Shown: positions 27,810 through 39,017, counted from the first letter of the stretch. The stretch is 64,000 bases of DNA from Pantoea vagans (GCF_001506165.1 NZ_CP011427.1:3224001-3288000), one strand, 5' to 3'. Translations and numbers: made by a program. The notes: a model not told the origin generated them from the letters alone.

Positions 27810-28849
27810 ATCCTCGCTGGAAGCAACGCCCGACACACTCAACCTGGGGCGATTTTGGCCCGGACGATCAACTGGGTCGGCTGAATCTGCTGACTGCGCA
27901 GAAGGTGCTGGAAGGGGTGACGGAAGTCAAAACCGGACAAACTTTCTGCCTGAGTTTGCCGCTTGATTTGCCAGGAGGGACGGCGATGAATCCACGCCGT
28001 CCACCACCGCAACTCAATGCCACACGGCGCGGCGAACACGCCAACATGACCTATCCGTTATCGCGTGATAATCCGTTGCTCACCGATGTGATCTGTGATG
28101 ATACCGTGACCCTGGCGCTGCAATATTCGACCCAGTGGGACAGTCTGGCGCACATGGGGCAGTGGTTTGACGTTAACGGCAACGGCGAACCGGAGATGGT
28201 GTTCTACAACGGCTATAAGGCGAATGTGGATATCATCGGTGAAACCGATTATCGCGGTGGTTGTGGCTGCAATCACGGCAGTCATTTAGGGGCCAGGAAA
28301 CTCGGTATTGAGAATGTGGCGCAGCATGGCATGCAGGGCCGCGCGGTGATGATTGATATCAAACGCCATTTCGGTACTGAGCGGTTTGCCTTTGGTTATC
28401 AGCATCTGCAACAGATTCTGCAAGCGGATGCGATTGAAGTCCGTCCTGGCGACATGGTCTGTTTCCGCACTGGCATGGATGAAGCAATTCTGGCCATGCA
28501 GGGTGAGCCGGATATGACCTTCCTCAATAGCCATTTTGCCGGACTGGATGGCAGTGATGAGCAGTTGCGTAATTGGGTGGTGGAGAGTGGTGTGGTGGCA
28601 TTGATTGCCGATAATCCGGCGGTAGAAATTCTACCGGCGCGCCCGATGAACGATGATTTTTATCCGTCTCATCCACTGCATGATTTGTGCCTGTTCCGTT
28701 TAGGCGTATATCTCGGCGAGCTGATGTTGCTAAGCCCGCTGGCCGACTGGCTGGCACAGCATCAGCGCCATGCGTTTCTGCTCACGGCACCGCCGCTGCG
28801 TTTACCTGGTGCGGTAGGATCGCCCGCCACGCCGATTGCCACGGTGTAA
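27806..28849 (+). CDS. Cyclase family (PF04199-like) metal-dependent hydrolase
   Basis: 347-residue member of the cyclase/kynurenine formamidase-like family. The characteristic WDSLAHMGQWFD stretch near residue 111 (equivalent to the metal-binding His/Asp motif), GRAVMIDI near residue 177, RPGDMVCFRTG near residue 213 and FLNSHFAGLD are visible. Family members hydrolyse amides, lactones or cyclic compounds. Coupled to the second MFS gene (ATGA overlap), it may open a lactone or amide of an imported acid sugar; this is inference. Last gene of the island. Confidence 0.78.
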   Translation: MNPRWKQRPTHSTWGDFGPDDQLGRLNLLTAQKVLEGVTEVKTGQTFCLSLPLDLPGGTAMNPRRPPPQLNATRRGEHANMTYPLSRDNPLLTDVICDDTVTLALQYSTQWDSLAHMGQWFDVNGNGEPEMVFYNGYKANVDIIGETDYRGGCGCNHGSHLGARKLGIENVAQHGMQGRAVMIDIKRHFGTERFAFGYQHLQQILQADAIEVRPGDMVCFRTGMDEAILAMQGEPDMTFLNSHFAGLDGSDEQLRNWVVESGVVALIADNPAVEILPARPMNDDFYPSHPLHDLCLFRLGVYLGELMLLSPLADWLAQHQRHAFLLTAPPLRLPGAVGSPATPIATV

Positions 28850-28860
28850 ACCGCCACATA

Positions 28861-28922
28861 CCGTAGCGGCGCGATTTATCGCGCGGATGTTTAAACATGC
28901 GCAATTAATTGCGCCGCTACGG
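28861..28922. repeat. Palindromic intergenic repeat
   Basis: 62 bp bounded by CCGTAGCGGCGC and its exact inverse GCGCCGCTACGG, with inner palindromes GCGCGATTTATCGCGC and GCGCAATTAATTGCGC. It sits between convergent cyclase and yacL genes at the right junction of the sugar-acid island, so both island ends carry a palindromic repeat. It is probably a REP-like dispersed element and may terminate transcription. Confidence 0.7.
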
Positions 28923-28940
28923 GACCTGCGATAAAGGCGG

Positions 28941-29303
28941 CTATTTGCCCGCCATAAATTGCCGGTACGCTGCAATCACCGCGAGAAAATCCTCCACCCC
29001 GCAAAAGGAGAGGCTCTCTTCGTCGTAATAGGTCATCCCTTCCTCAATACCGTCATCTTCCAGCGCCAGCTGATTGGCGCGGATCATCACCTCTTCCTCA
29101 TCCAGCCAGATCGTGTACTCGTGTCCGACACGCTGCCACTGGTTGATGGTGCCCTTCACCTCGCGAGCCGCGACCTCGACCTCATCCAACAGGGCCAAAT
29201 TATCTTTCACTTCTTCGTTGAACCAGTGCCCCACCGCTTCGTGGTCCATCGACATACGGACTTTGACCTGACCCGTCAAATCACGCAGAAATTCATACTC
29301 CAT
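28941..29303 (-). CDS. yacL: UPF0231 family protein YacL
   Basis: 120-residue acidic protein of unknown function, colinear with E. coli YacL ([11 protein letters not shown] start, [30 protein letters not shown]). No signal peptide or membrane segment; cytoplasmic. In E. coli it lies between speD and acnB, so it is the backbone marker showing that the sugar-acid island (left) and pilus operon (right) were inserted on either side of it. Confidence 0.92.
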   Translation of the reverse strand: MEYEFLRDLTGQVKVRMSMDHEAVGHWFNEEVKDNLALLDEVEVAAREVKGTINQWQRVGHEYTIWLDEEEVMIRANQLALEDDGIEEGMTYYDEESLSFCGVEDFLAVIAAYRQFMAGK

Positions 29304-29416
29304 GGGGTTCGCCTCGTGTAGCTAATGGCGCAACTTACAGCACCGAATAAGTGCATTTTGTGCGTAGCGCGCTGAATAAAGTGGGATCACGCTCGCATTA
29401 TGCCAGAAGCTACCGC

Positions 29417-30352
29417 TCAATAGGTGACGGTGACCGTCACAGTATCGCTATAACTGCCCGCAGGCTGGTTGGTCTGATCCGGATTTACCTTGGCGGTGTA
29501 ATTGATGCTTTGCGTTGCCCCCGTGCCGGTTTCGCTCAAGTCATTACTGGCGGTCCAGGCTGAGCCATCAGGCTGATAAAGCTGATATTGCAACAGCGAG
29601 GTGCCATTGATCATTTGTCGCCAGTCACCGCTGGTGGCATTACTGCTGGCAAGATTGACGCTGTAGGCCGCATTCAAGGTGCAGCGTATGCCCAGTGTCG
29701 AGGAGATCGTGCCAAAACTGGCTGGCAGTGAGGCACTGCCAAAATCCACATCGGGCGCGCTGTCGATGGCACAGTCATTAGTAACTGCAAACTGTAGCTG
29801 GATAGTCGAGGTTACCGTGCCCGTGGTGTAAGAACATATCCCCAATACGCCGACAAAACAGATACTGTAGTTCCAGGTGATCGTCAGTGTGTCGGTGTAG
29901 GTTCCCGCAGGCACATTGGTGCCGGTGGCGGTTTTTAAGTAGAGCGGCAGTGTGCCGTCGCTGGCGTTGAACAATCCCAGCAGCCCCAGCAATGAAGTCG
30001 AACTCCAGGTTTTGCTGCTACCAATGCTGTAGACCGTACTACAGCCACTGTCACCGCAAATGCTGTAAGGCACATAACTGCCCGTGCTGCTGTTATAAAA
30101 TTGTGGCGTGGTCCCCAACGCATTGGCTGAACGGGTCATGGTGCCTGTCACCGTATTGGTGCTGAGAAGTGAAAGCGCACTGCCCGAACAGGTGAAGCCG
30201 GTGCCGGTTTCCACCACCTGAGCGGTGCTGGCCAGCGTAAACGAACTCAGACTGCCAAAGTCCGTGCTGCTGGAACTGGCAGTGCACGCTGCCCACAGCG
30301 AACTGCTCCAGCCTGCCAGCAGTATCACCAGGCTAATCAGTATCCTTTTCAT
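29417..30352 (-). CDS. Archaic pilus tip adhesin-like protein, two SCPU domains
   Basis: 311 residues with a signal peptide (ISLVILLAGWSSSLWA) and two spore-coat-U (SCPU) domains. The first is variable and cysteine-rich; the second, from about residue 190, begins TNDCAIDSAPDVDFGS and ends with the pilin beta-strand SDTVTVTVTY. This two-domain, operon-terminal arrangement is that of the Csu tip adhesin CsuE. Start overlaps the usher stop (ATGA). Last gene of the five-gene pilus operon; the ligand is unknown. Confidence 0.82.
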   Translation of the reverse strand: MKRILISLVILLAGWSSSLWAACTASSSSTDFGSLSSFTLASTAQVVETGTGFTCSGSALSLLSTNTVTGTMTRSANALGTTPQFYNSSTGSYVPYSICGDSGCSTVYSIGSSKTWSSTSLLGLLGLFNASDGTLPLYLKTATGTNVPAGTYTDTLTITWNYSICFVGVLGICSYTTGTVTSTIQLQFAVTNDCAIDSAPDVDFGSASLPASFGTISSTLGIRCTLNAAYSVNLASSNATSGDWRQMINGTSLLQYQLYQPDGSAWTASNDLSETGTGATQSINYTAKVNPDQTNQPAGSYSDTVTVTVTY

Positions 30353-32715
30353 TGCTGCCTCTCCTGTTTATCACGCATCGCACATACCAGCGGTCCAACG
30401 AGGCACTGGGCTTGCTTACCGTCCAGGACTAGCGCGTGACGACACTGGCCACCGGGGAGCGAAACCGCGATATCACTGTGCTCCGGCACATCGTCAAACC
30501 ACGCCTGACCGCCATAGCCCATCTGCGTGGTTTGACCGCTGTGAATTTCCGTCACCAGGGTGCCGGGGGGTAAAGGATGATGTTGGCCATCGACCAACGT
30601 CAGTAACAGTGGACGGGTTTTACGCAGTGGAAAATTCACCAGTGCGCCGCTGGCCTCGCGCACCGCCACCCGTTGCTCCACTTGGGGTGTATTAATATCC
30701 GCCGGTAAATTCAGGGGATCGATAGTCAGTTTGGCGGGATACCATGCGCTCACCCACGGCACCAAAATGTGGCCTCCGCTGTCCGTCTCACCCAATAACT
30801 GATTTTCATAACGTACAGGCACGCCGCTGTAACCCGAGGTGCTGACCACGATAAAGGCATCATTGATTTTGCTGCTGGCAAACAAGGCATTATCCATCCA
30901 CACCAAGGCACCACTGGCATCAAACCATTGGCTACGATCGCCGGATGATCCATAGATACCGCCACTCAACACGCTATAGCGATTCTTCCAGGTCAGATCG
31001 GCCTGACGATAGCCTTCAGCGTTAGGGGATGCCGCCAGATTCCAGCCCAGTCCCCCCCCGGCGGGCGCGGCGCGGCTGTAACTCATTGTCTGTGTCGTCT
31101 CGCCGTTGCTATCCCGCTGGCTGGAGAGGGAGAGCGATCCAGACTGATCAAAAGGAATGAGCAACTGGATTTGCGCCGCCATTCCCCGGTCTCCCAGGGT
31201 CTTATTCAGTGTCAGATGCAGGCTGCTGTTCGCCCACAAGCCATGGCTCCAGGAGAGATTGGCTAACCGGGTGCGCGTGCCATCATGCGCGGTGATATCA
31301 AAATAACCCACGCCAAAGGTACCCGCCCAGCGACCAAAAGGGGCCAGGCTGAGGGTGGCTTGTTCAGCACGGCGGCTCAGCGTGGTACTGGTGTGATAGA
31401 CCGACAGATCGCTAAACCCCGCAGTGCGTTGTACATGGCTGACACTGAGGCTGAAGCTGGGTGCATACCAAGAGTAACCGGCGGAATATTGCTGCCCGCT
31501 CTGCCCGGATTGAGACTGACTGGCGCTTAGCGAAAGTGTGCCTAAACGTGCAACGGCCATATCCGCACCCGCGCCCATACGCGCCAGGCCGCCACGGCCC
31601 TCGCCTTGCAGCGCCAACGTCAGATGATCATTAAAGCCATAGCGATAAAACCCGCTGACCGCTGCTGCGTCATAATCCGCACTGCGTATGCCATAGTTTT
31701 GCCGCAACGCCCCCGCACTGAAATCAAAATCACTCAATCCGCTGCGCAACAGTTGATTCGAGACATAAAACGGAATGCTGGTCTCGACCTGCCGGCCCAA
31801 AGCATCCGTGGTCACCAGCGTGGCTTCACCTGCACCGTTAATATAGGGCGTACTGGTGAGTGTCCAGGGACCGGCATTCAGGCTGTTGCTGCTGGCTTTA
31901 TAGCCATTAATAAACACGTCCACGCTGCCGGGAACGGCTGCGGTCCCCGACCAGTTCAGCATCGGATAGGTCACCAGGTCGGGACGCACCGCAAAACTGC
32001 GGCTGATACGCAGGCCACCTAATCGCACCGAATTACTCCAGCTGAGCGAGTTGCTGATCACATCGCCCATCTGATAACTCACCATGCGATCAACATCACT
32101 GTATTTCCAGGTGGTGTCGTAACGCAGATAGCCCTCACGGCTATCGCTGTCACCTTTCGACTGCCAGTCTTGTCGCCAGGTGCCGGTATTGGAGAGATAG
32201 CCCGAAGCCGAAAACACACGCTGTTCCAGCCAGACCGCGCTGTAGCCGCTGCTATTCGTGCTTTTTACGCTGTAAGCGTCGTAATTGAGCAGCATTCCGG
32301 GGGAACTGGTCGCCCGGAATGCCGCATTTTTCTGCTCGCCGAGCACTTGCCGGGGTAACCAACTGTCCGGCACCTGCAACTGCAATATCTGATGCACGCT
32401 GTCATAGCGGGCAGTGATCTGCGCCAGAGCACTCACATCCTGCATGCCGCTGGCGGTGTCGGCTAACCGGATGTGATTGCGCCTCAGTACTGCCGCATCC
32501 AACAGATAGTGCGTACCCTGCACCGTCACCGGCACCACGCTGCCGTCATTACGACCATTGACACTCAGCGTCAGCCACAGCATGTATTCCGTCGGCGCAC
32601 TCTGTAACGCACGTGGCGGAGGCAAACCATCGTAAACTTCCGCGTTAGCCTCCATCACGCCGCACAACAGCAGGCCAGGCAGCAGCGCCAGCCTTCGCGT
32701 TGGCGCTGAAATCAT
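30349..32715 (-). CDS. Outer-membrane usher, archaic chaperone-usher pilus
   Basis: 788-residue usher with a signal peptide (LALLPGLLLCGVMEANA). After a short N-terminal domain comes a beta-barrel region with many alternating strands, a plug/middle region around PGSVDVFINGYKASS and VTTDALGRQVETSIPF, and a C-terminal part with GYGGQAWFDDVP. Length and sequence style fit the sigma/archaic (CsuD-like) group rather than FimD. It secretes and assembles the SCPU subunits at the outer membrane. Start overlaps the chaperone stop by four bases. Confidence 0.9.
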   Translation of the reverse strand: MISAPTRRLALLPGLLLCGVMEANAEVYDGLPPPRALQSAPTEYMLWLTLSVNGRNDGSVVPVTVQGTHYLLDAAVLRRNHIRLADTASGMQDVSALAQITARYDSVHQILQLQVPDSWLPRQVLGEQKNAAFRATSSPGMLLNYDAYSVKSTNSSGYSAVWLEQRVFSASGYLSNTGTWRQDWQSKGDSDSREGYLRYDTTWKYSDVDRMVSYQMGDVISNSLSWSNSVRLGGLRISRSFAVRPDLVTYPMLNWSGTAAVPGSVDVFINGYKASSNSLNAGPWTLTSTPYINGAGEATLVTTDALGRQVETSIPFYVSNQLLRSGLSDFDFSAGALRQNYGIRSADYDAAAVSGFYRYGFNDHLTLALQGEGRGGLARMGAGADMAVARLGTLSLSASQSQSGQSGQQYSAGYSWYAPSFSLSVSHVQRTAGFSDLSVYHTSTTLSRRAEQATLSLAPFGRWAGTFGVGYFDITAHDGTRTRLANLSWSHGLWANSSLHLTLNKTLGDRGMAAQIQLLIPFDQSGSLSLSSQRDSNGETTQTMSYSRAAPAGGGLGWNLAASPNAEGYRQADLTWKNRYSVLSGGIYGSSGDRSQWFDASGALVWMDNALFASSKINDAFIVVSTSGYSGVPVRYENQLLGETDSGGHILVPWVSAWYPAKLTIDPLNLPADINTPQVEQRVAVREASGALVNFPLRKTRPLLLTLVDGQHHPLPPGTLVTEIHSGQTTQMGYGGQAWFDDVPEHSDIAVSLPGGQCRHALVLDGKQAQCLVGPLVCAMRDKQERQQ

Positions 32716-33476
32716 TGGCTGATGGCTACCGCTGGGCCATTATCGGTGAGTTTGGTATACAGCGAGATCCCCATTGGCACCGTTTTCCCCGGCGGCAGAG
32801 GGAACTGCATACTCTGACCCGCTAGCACATAGCCGAGAAAACCTTTTGCCAGCGTGAACGACGCTGTATTGATATCCGCATCGCGGCCCCAAAATACCTG
32901 GCTCAAACGTGCATGCACTTTGCCGGCGTTGCGAATGCGCAGCACGGTTTTACCCTGCACATTGATCAGCTGCCAGCTTAGATTTGGCTGACTTGCCGAG
33001 GCGGGATCGCGCCGAATATCACTGCGTGTCTGGGTCCAGACGCCTTGGCTATCGAGAAACAGAGGCAGTACATATCGCATCTGCAAACGCAGGCCTGCGC
33101 TGTTTTTCACCACGGGAACATTCGCATCTGGGATCTCATCCAGAATGATACGGTAGGCTTTTTCACCCTCAGCTGGCGCTGGGCCAGTGCGAATTAAGCG
33201 CACCAGTTGTCGCTGTTGCGGCGGCACAGTGGCAAACGGTGGACTGGCGATAACGTCACTTTGATCGGCGTAGCGGTCGCGATAATCCTGTTGTTGCCAA
33301 CTTAACAGACGAATTTGCAAACGCACCGGCTGGCTTCCCCGATTCTCCAGCCACAAGGCACTGCCGTGTTGGTCAGCTTCAATGACCTGGAAAATCGGCC
33401 AGACTAACACCGAGCTTGCTGCATGGGACACACAACTCTGTAACGCCAGCAACGCGATAACGATCAGTTTTTTCAT
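32712..33476 (-). CDS. Periplasmic pilus chaperone, archaic (CsuC-like)
   Basis: 254 residues with signal peptide (MKKLIVIALLALQSCVSHA). Two immunoglobulin-like domains; the subunit-binding strand region FATVPPQQRQLVRLIR near residue 82 and YRIILDEIP near residue 108 match the PapD-superfamily pattern. It caps SCPU subunits by donor-strand complementation and hands them to the usher encoded next. Three bases separate it from the upstream minor subunit gene. Confidence 0.9.
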   Translation of the reverse strand: MKKLIVIALLALQSCVSHAASSVLVWPIFQVIEADQHGSALWLENRGSQPVRLQIRLLSWQQQDYRDRYADQSDVIASPPFATVPPQQRQLVRLIRTGPAPAEGEKAYRIILDEIPDANVPVVKNSAGLRLQMRYVLPLFLDSQGVWTQTRSDIRRDPASASQPNLSWQLINVQGKTVLRIRNAGKVHARLSQVFWGRDADINTASFTLAKGFLGYVLAGQSMQFPLPPGKTVPMGISLYTKLTDNGPAVAISQ

Positions 33477-33479
33477 GAT

Positions 33480-33992
33480 TCAGTAGGTCAAGGTGACAGT
33501 TACGGTATCGCTGTAAGTGCCAGAAGCGGGCAAGCCCGACGTGGCAAACAGGCGTCCATAAATGGTGTAAGTTTGTGTGCTATCAGGAAACGACGACACG
33601 CTATACGCCAGCGCATCGCTGCCCCACACCGTGGTGTGTGCCGCATCCTGATACAGTTGATAAGCCAGAGTGGCGCTGCCATTGCTCAGGTAGCGTGAAC
33701 TGGCACTGCCGCCATGTTCGCCGTAGTCCAAAGCCAGCGTAATGGCAGTGCCCGGCGTGCAGGTCACCACTATCGATCCCGCCCCACTGCTGCTCGACAC
33801 ATCAACAGGCGTGCTGATGGCAGACATCGTGCCAAAATCCAGCGTGCCGAAGTCTGCACTGGCGCTGCTATTGCTGCCAAAAGCGCAGCCGCTGGTGATG
33901 GCAGCCATCACCTGGAAACTATCAGTGGTGCTGCTGGCAAAGCAGGGCCACGAACTCCATAAGCAGAGGCATGCGATAAGGTGCCGTCCCAT
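33480..33992 (-). CDS. SCPU-domain minor pilus subunit
   Basis: 170 residues: signal peptide (LIACLCLWSSWPCFASS) and one SCPU domain with ITSGCAFG, TLDFGTM, VTCTPGTAITLALDYG, YGRLF and terminal SDTVTVTLTY. The conserved cysteine pair (SGC and VTC) is present. Short length and position between the main subunit and chaperone suggest a minor or adaptor subunit (CsuA/CsuB-like). Read leftward with the rest of the operon, 13 bp after the preceding gene. Confidence 0.82.
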   Translation of the reverse strand: MGRHLIACLCLWSSWPCFASSTTDSFQVMAAITSGCAFGSNSSASADFGTLDFGTMSAISTPVDVSSSSGAGSIVVTCTPGTAITLALDYGEHGGSASSRYLSNGSATLAYQLYQDAAHTTVWGSDALAYSVSSFPDSTQTYTIYGRLFATSGLPASGTYSDTVTVTLTY

Positions 33993-34005
33993 GGCGCTCG
34001 CCGTG

Positions 34006-34548
34006 TTACCAGGCTAACGTCGCCGTGACCGTATCAACATAGGTGCCGGAAGCCGGTGAAGTGGTGCTTTGGTCCGAAGGCAAAATGCGGCCGTAAATCG
34101 GTACATCCTGTTCGGTACCGTCGGCAGTTAATGACACGCTGCCGTTCACAGCAATTTCAGTGCTGCGTGAGGAGTCAGAATAGAGGCGATAAGGAATTAA
34201 CGTGGTGCCCGATGTCATATTACGCAGGGTACTGCTGCCGTTGAGGCCGCCATCCAGCGTTAATGTCGGAGATAATCCACTGGTACAGGTGACCGTCACG
34301 CTGCTGCTGCCGTCAGACCCTAATACACTGCCATCAATAATATTGGCGAGATCGGCATAGGTGCCAAAATTAATTGAGCCCCAGTTGTTGGTTGACCCGC
34401 TTGAGTCATTATTCCCGACGGTACAACCGTCGCTAATCACCACTTGAATCCCCACCTGGCCCGTGAGCGTACCGGCGGCACTGGCCGCCAAGGGTGTTGT
34501 TAATACAGTTGCGATAGTAAGTGCATAGATGGCGGTTTTGAATTCCAT
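34006..34548 (-). CDS. SCPU-domain major pilin (CsuA/B-like)
   Basis: 180 residues with signal peptide (MEFKTAIYALTIATVLTTPLAASA) and one SCPU domain: VVISDGCTVG, INFGTYAD, VTVTCTSGLSPTLTLDGG, PYRLYSD, VPIYGRI and terminal VDTVTATLAW. As first gene of the operon with the most compact pilin fold it is the likely main rod subunit. The ATG at the signal peptide is chosen; an in-frame start 18 codons upstream (34602) lacks support. Confidence 0.83.
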   Translation of the reverse strand: MEFKTAIYALTIATVLTTPLAASAAGTLTGQVGIQVVISDGCTVGNNDSSGSTNNWGSINFGTYADLANIIDGSVLGSDGSSSVTVTCTSGLSPTLTLDGGLNGSSTLRNMTSGTTLIPYRLYSDSSRSTEIAVNGSVSLTADGTEQDVPIYGRILPSDQSTTSPASGTYVDTVTATLAW

Positions 34549-35095
34549 TTTGACCCCACACAATGACAGCATTGTTGTTGAGCCCGCGATATCTGGAAAC
34601 AATTAAACAATCTTAAACATGACCCAATCGCAACCGATCGAGCTTTAAACAAGCATTAAGATTTGATTATTGAATATCGGGACGTTATGCAAGTGAAGCG
34701 TGCATAAGCCAAATGGCCGCTGTCACTTTTTTTAAACATAACCGTGTGATGAAAAATAAGATAGCGAGGAGATAGGAATATTCTTAAAACGCATTTATAC
34801 CCTTAATTTGATCTTATCCATGGCATTTAATCTGCGCTAAATCGATTTTAAGTAGAATTTTTCTTTGTTAATTCGATTCATTAAAAAAAAGCCCTTTGCA
34901 CCCAACCAATAAAACTTAACAATAAACAAGCAATATCCTTAATTAAAACTGCTTACATTGATAAATTATAACGGAAATGACGAAACCAATTAATGAAATA
35001 ACACAATAAAACTAATCATGATGAGTTATTATTAATCATTCGAAAAAGTATGATGAAATTGACGTTTTCGGAAAATTATCCAGAAAAGAACCAAT
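34549..35095. other. AT-rich leader of the pilus operon
   Basis: About 550 bp without a gene, strikingly AT-rich with many A/T runs (AACAATAAACAAGC, TTAAAAAAAAGCCC). It contains the promoter for the leftward pilus operon; I cannot place one -10/-35 pair with confidence. The composition is typical of H-NS-silenced fimbrial promoters, which is inference. No open frame resembling a protein was found. Confidence 0.55.
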
Positions 35096-35125
35096 AAAAA
35101 AGGGACGATTCACATCGCCCCTTTT
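35096..35125 (-). terminator. Terminator of acnB
   Basis: AAAAAGGG and CCCTTTTT flank a CGAT/ATCG inner stem with a TCAC loop, starting 19 bases past the acnB stop on the minus strand and ending in a T-run. Confidence 0.85.
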
Positions 35126-35143
35126 TCTCATTCCTGCCGCTGA

Positions 35144-37741
35144 TTAAACTGCGGTCTGGAAGATCACACCATCAGCTTTCTCAGTGTACTGACCGAGTTG
35201 GTCAAAGTTGAGGTAGCGGTAGGTATCAGCCGCCGTCTTATCAACCTGCACCATGAACTGCTGGTATTCGTCTGGCGTTGGCAGTTTGCCGAGCAGTGAA
35301 GCCACTGCCGCCAGTTCTGCTGACGCCAGGAAGACGTTCGCGCCGGTACCCAAACGGTTCGGGAAGTTACGGGTTGAGGTGGAAACCACCGTTGCACCGT
35401 CTTTCACGCGCGCCTGGTTACCCATGCACAGTGAACAACCTGGGATTTCGATACGCGCACCACTTTTACCAAAGACGCTGTAGTAGCCCTCTTCAGTCAG
35501 CTGTGCGGCATCCATCTTGGTCGGTGGCGCAACCCACAGGCGAGTTGGCAACTGACCTTTGTGCGCATCCAGCAGTTTACCTGCTGCACGGAAGTGACCG
35601 ATGTTGGTCATGCAAGAACCGATAAACACTTCATCGATCTTCTCGCCCTGCACATCAGACAACCAGCGCGCATCATCTGGGTCGTTCGGCGCACATAGAA
35701 TTGGCTCTTTGATTTCTGCCAGATCGATCTCGATCACCGCAGCGTATTCCGCATCCGCATCGCCTTCCAGCAATTGCGGATCCGCCAACCATTTCTGCAT
35801 GCCTTCAACGCGGCGCTCTAGCGTACGACGATCGCCGTAACCTTCAGAGATCATCCACTTCAGCAGCACGATGTTTGAGTTCAGATACTCAATAATCGGC
35901 TCCTGATCCAGCTTGATGGTACAACCTGCAGCAGAACGCTCTGCAGACGCATCGGTCAGTTCGAAAGCCTGCTCAACTTTGAGTTTTGGCAGACCTTCAA
36001 TTTCCAGCACGCGGCCAGAGAAGATGTTTTTCTTCCCTTTCTTCTCAACGGTCAGCAAGCCCGCTTTAATCGCATACAGTGGAATTGCATGCACCAGATC
36101 ACGCAGAGTGATACCTGGCTGCATTTCACCCTTAAAGCGCACCAATACTGATTCTGGCATATCCAGTGGCATCACGCCGGTGGCAGCAGCAAACGCCACC
36201 AGACCTGAACCCGCCGGGAAGGAGATACCGATTGGGAAACGGGTATGTGAGTCACCACCGGTACCAACGGTATCTGGCAGCAGCATACGGTTCAGCCAGC
36301 TGTGGATAACGCCATCGCCCGGACGCAGTGAGACACCGCCACGGTTCATGATGAAGTCAGGCAGCGTATGGTGAGTGGTCACATCCACTGGCTTCGGATA
36401 AGCAGCGGTATGGCAGAATGACTGCATTACCAGATCAGAAGAGAAGCCCAGGCACGCCAGGTCTTTCAGTTCATCACGGGTCATTGGACCGGTGGTATCC
36501 TGAGAACCCACCGAGGTCATTTTCGGCTCGCAGTATGCGCCAGGACGAATCCCTTCTACGCCGCACGCACGGCCAACCATTTTCTGCGCCAGCGAGTAAC
36601 CGCGGGTGCTTTCCGCCACATCTTTGGCTTTTACAAACACATCGCTGTGCGGCAGACCCAGCGACTCACGCGCTTTGGTGGTCAGGCCACGGCCGATGAT
36701 CAGGGGAATACGGCCACCGGCACGCACTTCATCCAGCAGGACTTCGGTCTTCAGCTCGAAGCTCGCCAGCAGTTCGTTGGTTTCATGATTGCGCACTTCA
36801 CCTTTGTACGGGTAAACGTCAATCACATCGCCCATTTCCAGACGATCAACGTCGACTTCGATCGGCAGCGCGCCAGCATCTTCCATGGTGTTGAAGAAGA
36901 TAGGTGCAATTTTACCGCCGAGACACAGACCGCCGCCTTTTTTGTTTGGCACGTACGGAATGTCATCGCCCATGAACCACAACACCGAGTTGGTCGCGGA
37001 TTTACGGGAAGAACCGGTGCCGACCACGTCACCAACGTACGTCAGCGGGAAGCCTTTTTTCTGCAATGCTTCGATCTGTTTGATCGGCCCAATGTTGCCA
37101 GCATCGTCGGGTTCGATACCATCACGTGGGTTTTTCAACATCGCCAGTGCGTGCAGTGGAATATCCGGGCGAGACCATGCATCCGGTGCCGGAGAGAGGT
37201 CATCGGTGTTGGTTTCGCCGGTCACTTTAAACACGGTGGTGGTGATTTTTTCTGCCAGCTTAGGACGCTTAAGGAACCACTCTGCATCAGCCCATGACTG
37301 GATGATTTTTTTCGCGTGTGGGTTGCCTGCTTTGGCTTTCTCATCGACGTCGTAGAAGTTATCGAACATCAGCAGCGTGTGGGACAGGGCTTCTGCGGCA
37401 ATTGGGGCCAGCGCTTCGTCATCCAGTGCTTCAATCAACGCATGGATGTTATAGCCGCCTTGCATGGTACCCAGCAGTTCAACTGCTTTTTCACGAGTTA
37501 CCAGAGGAGAGAGGGCTTCGCCCTTAACTACTGCGGCCAGGAATCCGGCTTTGACATACGCCGCTTCATCAACACCTGGCGGGACACGGTTGACCAATAA
37601 GTCGGTCAGGAATTCTTCTTCACCCGCTGGCGGGTTTTTCAGCAGTTCAACCAGCGCGGCCATTTGGGATGCATCTAACGGCTTAGGTACGATTCCCTGG
37701 GCAGCACGCTCGGCAACGTGCTTACGGTATTCTTCTAGCAC
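35144..37741 (-). CDS. acnB: Bifunctional aconitate hydratase 2/2-methylisocitrate dehydratase
   Basis: Main TCA-cycle aconitase, citrate to isocitrate via cis-aconitate; apo-AcnB also binds mRNAs. The 865-residue length equals E. coli AcnB. HEAT-like N-terminal domain, swivelling domain ([19 protein letters not shown]), then the core with the three Fe-S cysteines, one in [11 protein letters not shown] and two in [10 protein letters not shown]. It is monocistronic, with a terminator at 35096. The pilus operon is inserted between acnB and yacL; an aldo/keto reductase replaces E. coli yacH on the other side. Confidence 0.98.
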   Translation of the reverse strand: MLEEYRKHVAERAAQGIVPKPLDASQMAALVELLKNPPAGEEEFLTDLLVNRVPPGVDEAAYVKAGFLAAVVKGEALSPLVTREKAVELLGTMQGGYNIHALIEALDDEALAPIAAEALSHTLLMFDNFYDVDEKAKAGNPHAKKIIQSWADAEWFLKRPKLAEKITTTVFKVTGETNTDDLSPAPDAWSRPDIPLHALAMLKNPRDGIEPDDAGNIGPIKQIEALQKKGFPLTYVGDVVGTGSSRKSATNSVLWFMGDDIPYVPNKKGGGLCLGGKIAPIFFNTMEDAGALPIEVDVDRLEMGDVIDVYPYKGEVRNHETNELLASFELKTEVLLDEVRAGGRIPLIIGRGLTTKARESLGLPHSDVFVKAKDVAESTRGYSLAQKMVGRACGVEGIRPGAYCEPKMTSVGSQDTTGPMTRDELKDLACLGFSSDLVMQSFCHTAAYPKPVDVTTHHTLPDFIMNRGGVSLRPGDGVIHSWLNRMLLPDTVGTGGDSHTRFPIGISFPAGSGLVAFAAATGVMPLDMPESVLVRFKGEMQPGITLRDLVHAIPLYAIKAGLLTVEKKGKKNIFSGRVLEIEGLPKLKVEQAFELTDASAERSAAGCTIKLDQEPIIEYLNSNIVLLKWMISEGYGDRRTLERRVEGMQKWLADPQLLEGDADAEYAAVIEIDLAEIKEPILCAPNDPDDARWLSDVQGEKIDEVFIGSCMTNIGHFRAAGKLLDAHKGQLPTRLWVAPPTKMDAAQLTEEGYYSVFGKSGARIEIPGCSLCMGNQARVKDGATVVSTSTRNFPNRLGTGANVFLASAELAAVASLLGKLPTPDEYQQFMVQVDKTAADTYRYLNFDQLGQYTEKADGVIFQTAV

Positions 37742-37931
37742 GACGTTCTCCTCGCTCTCATTGTATAGCTTTCCGGTGCACCCCTTGAGCTGTCAAACAG
37801 TAGGGTGAGGTGCCCGGTTCCGCGTCGGCCAGCATAGCAGCATTTCGGCTGATTGTTAATCTGTTTACAAAAAAGCAACATCCGCGCGTTAATTAGCAGA
37901 TTTATCTGGCTGTTGAGCGGGATCACATAAA

Positions 37932-37958
37932 AAAAGCAGGCAACCGGTGCCTGCTTTT
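37932..37958 (-). terminator. Terminator of the aldo/keto reductase gene
   Basis: AAAAGCAGGCA and TGCCTGCTTTT form an 11-bp stem with an ACCGG loop 20 bases after the stop codon on the minus strand; the minus transcript continues into TTTATGTG. Confidence 0.85.
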
Positions 37959-37978
37959 GATCAGTGCAGAGAGAAAGA

Positions 37979-38974
<996 letters not shown>

Positions 38975-39017
38975 TGTTCCATCCTCTTTGCTTTCGGTGT
39001 TAATGTTATAAACCTCA

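Noticed and set aside
18474..28849. The sugar-acid island considered as a prophage or integrative element
   Set aside because: No integrase, tRNA attachment site or phage genes; both ends carry only palindromic intergenic repeats.
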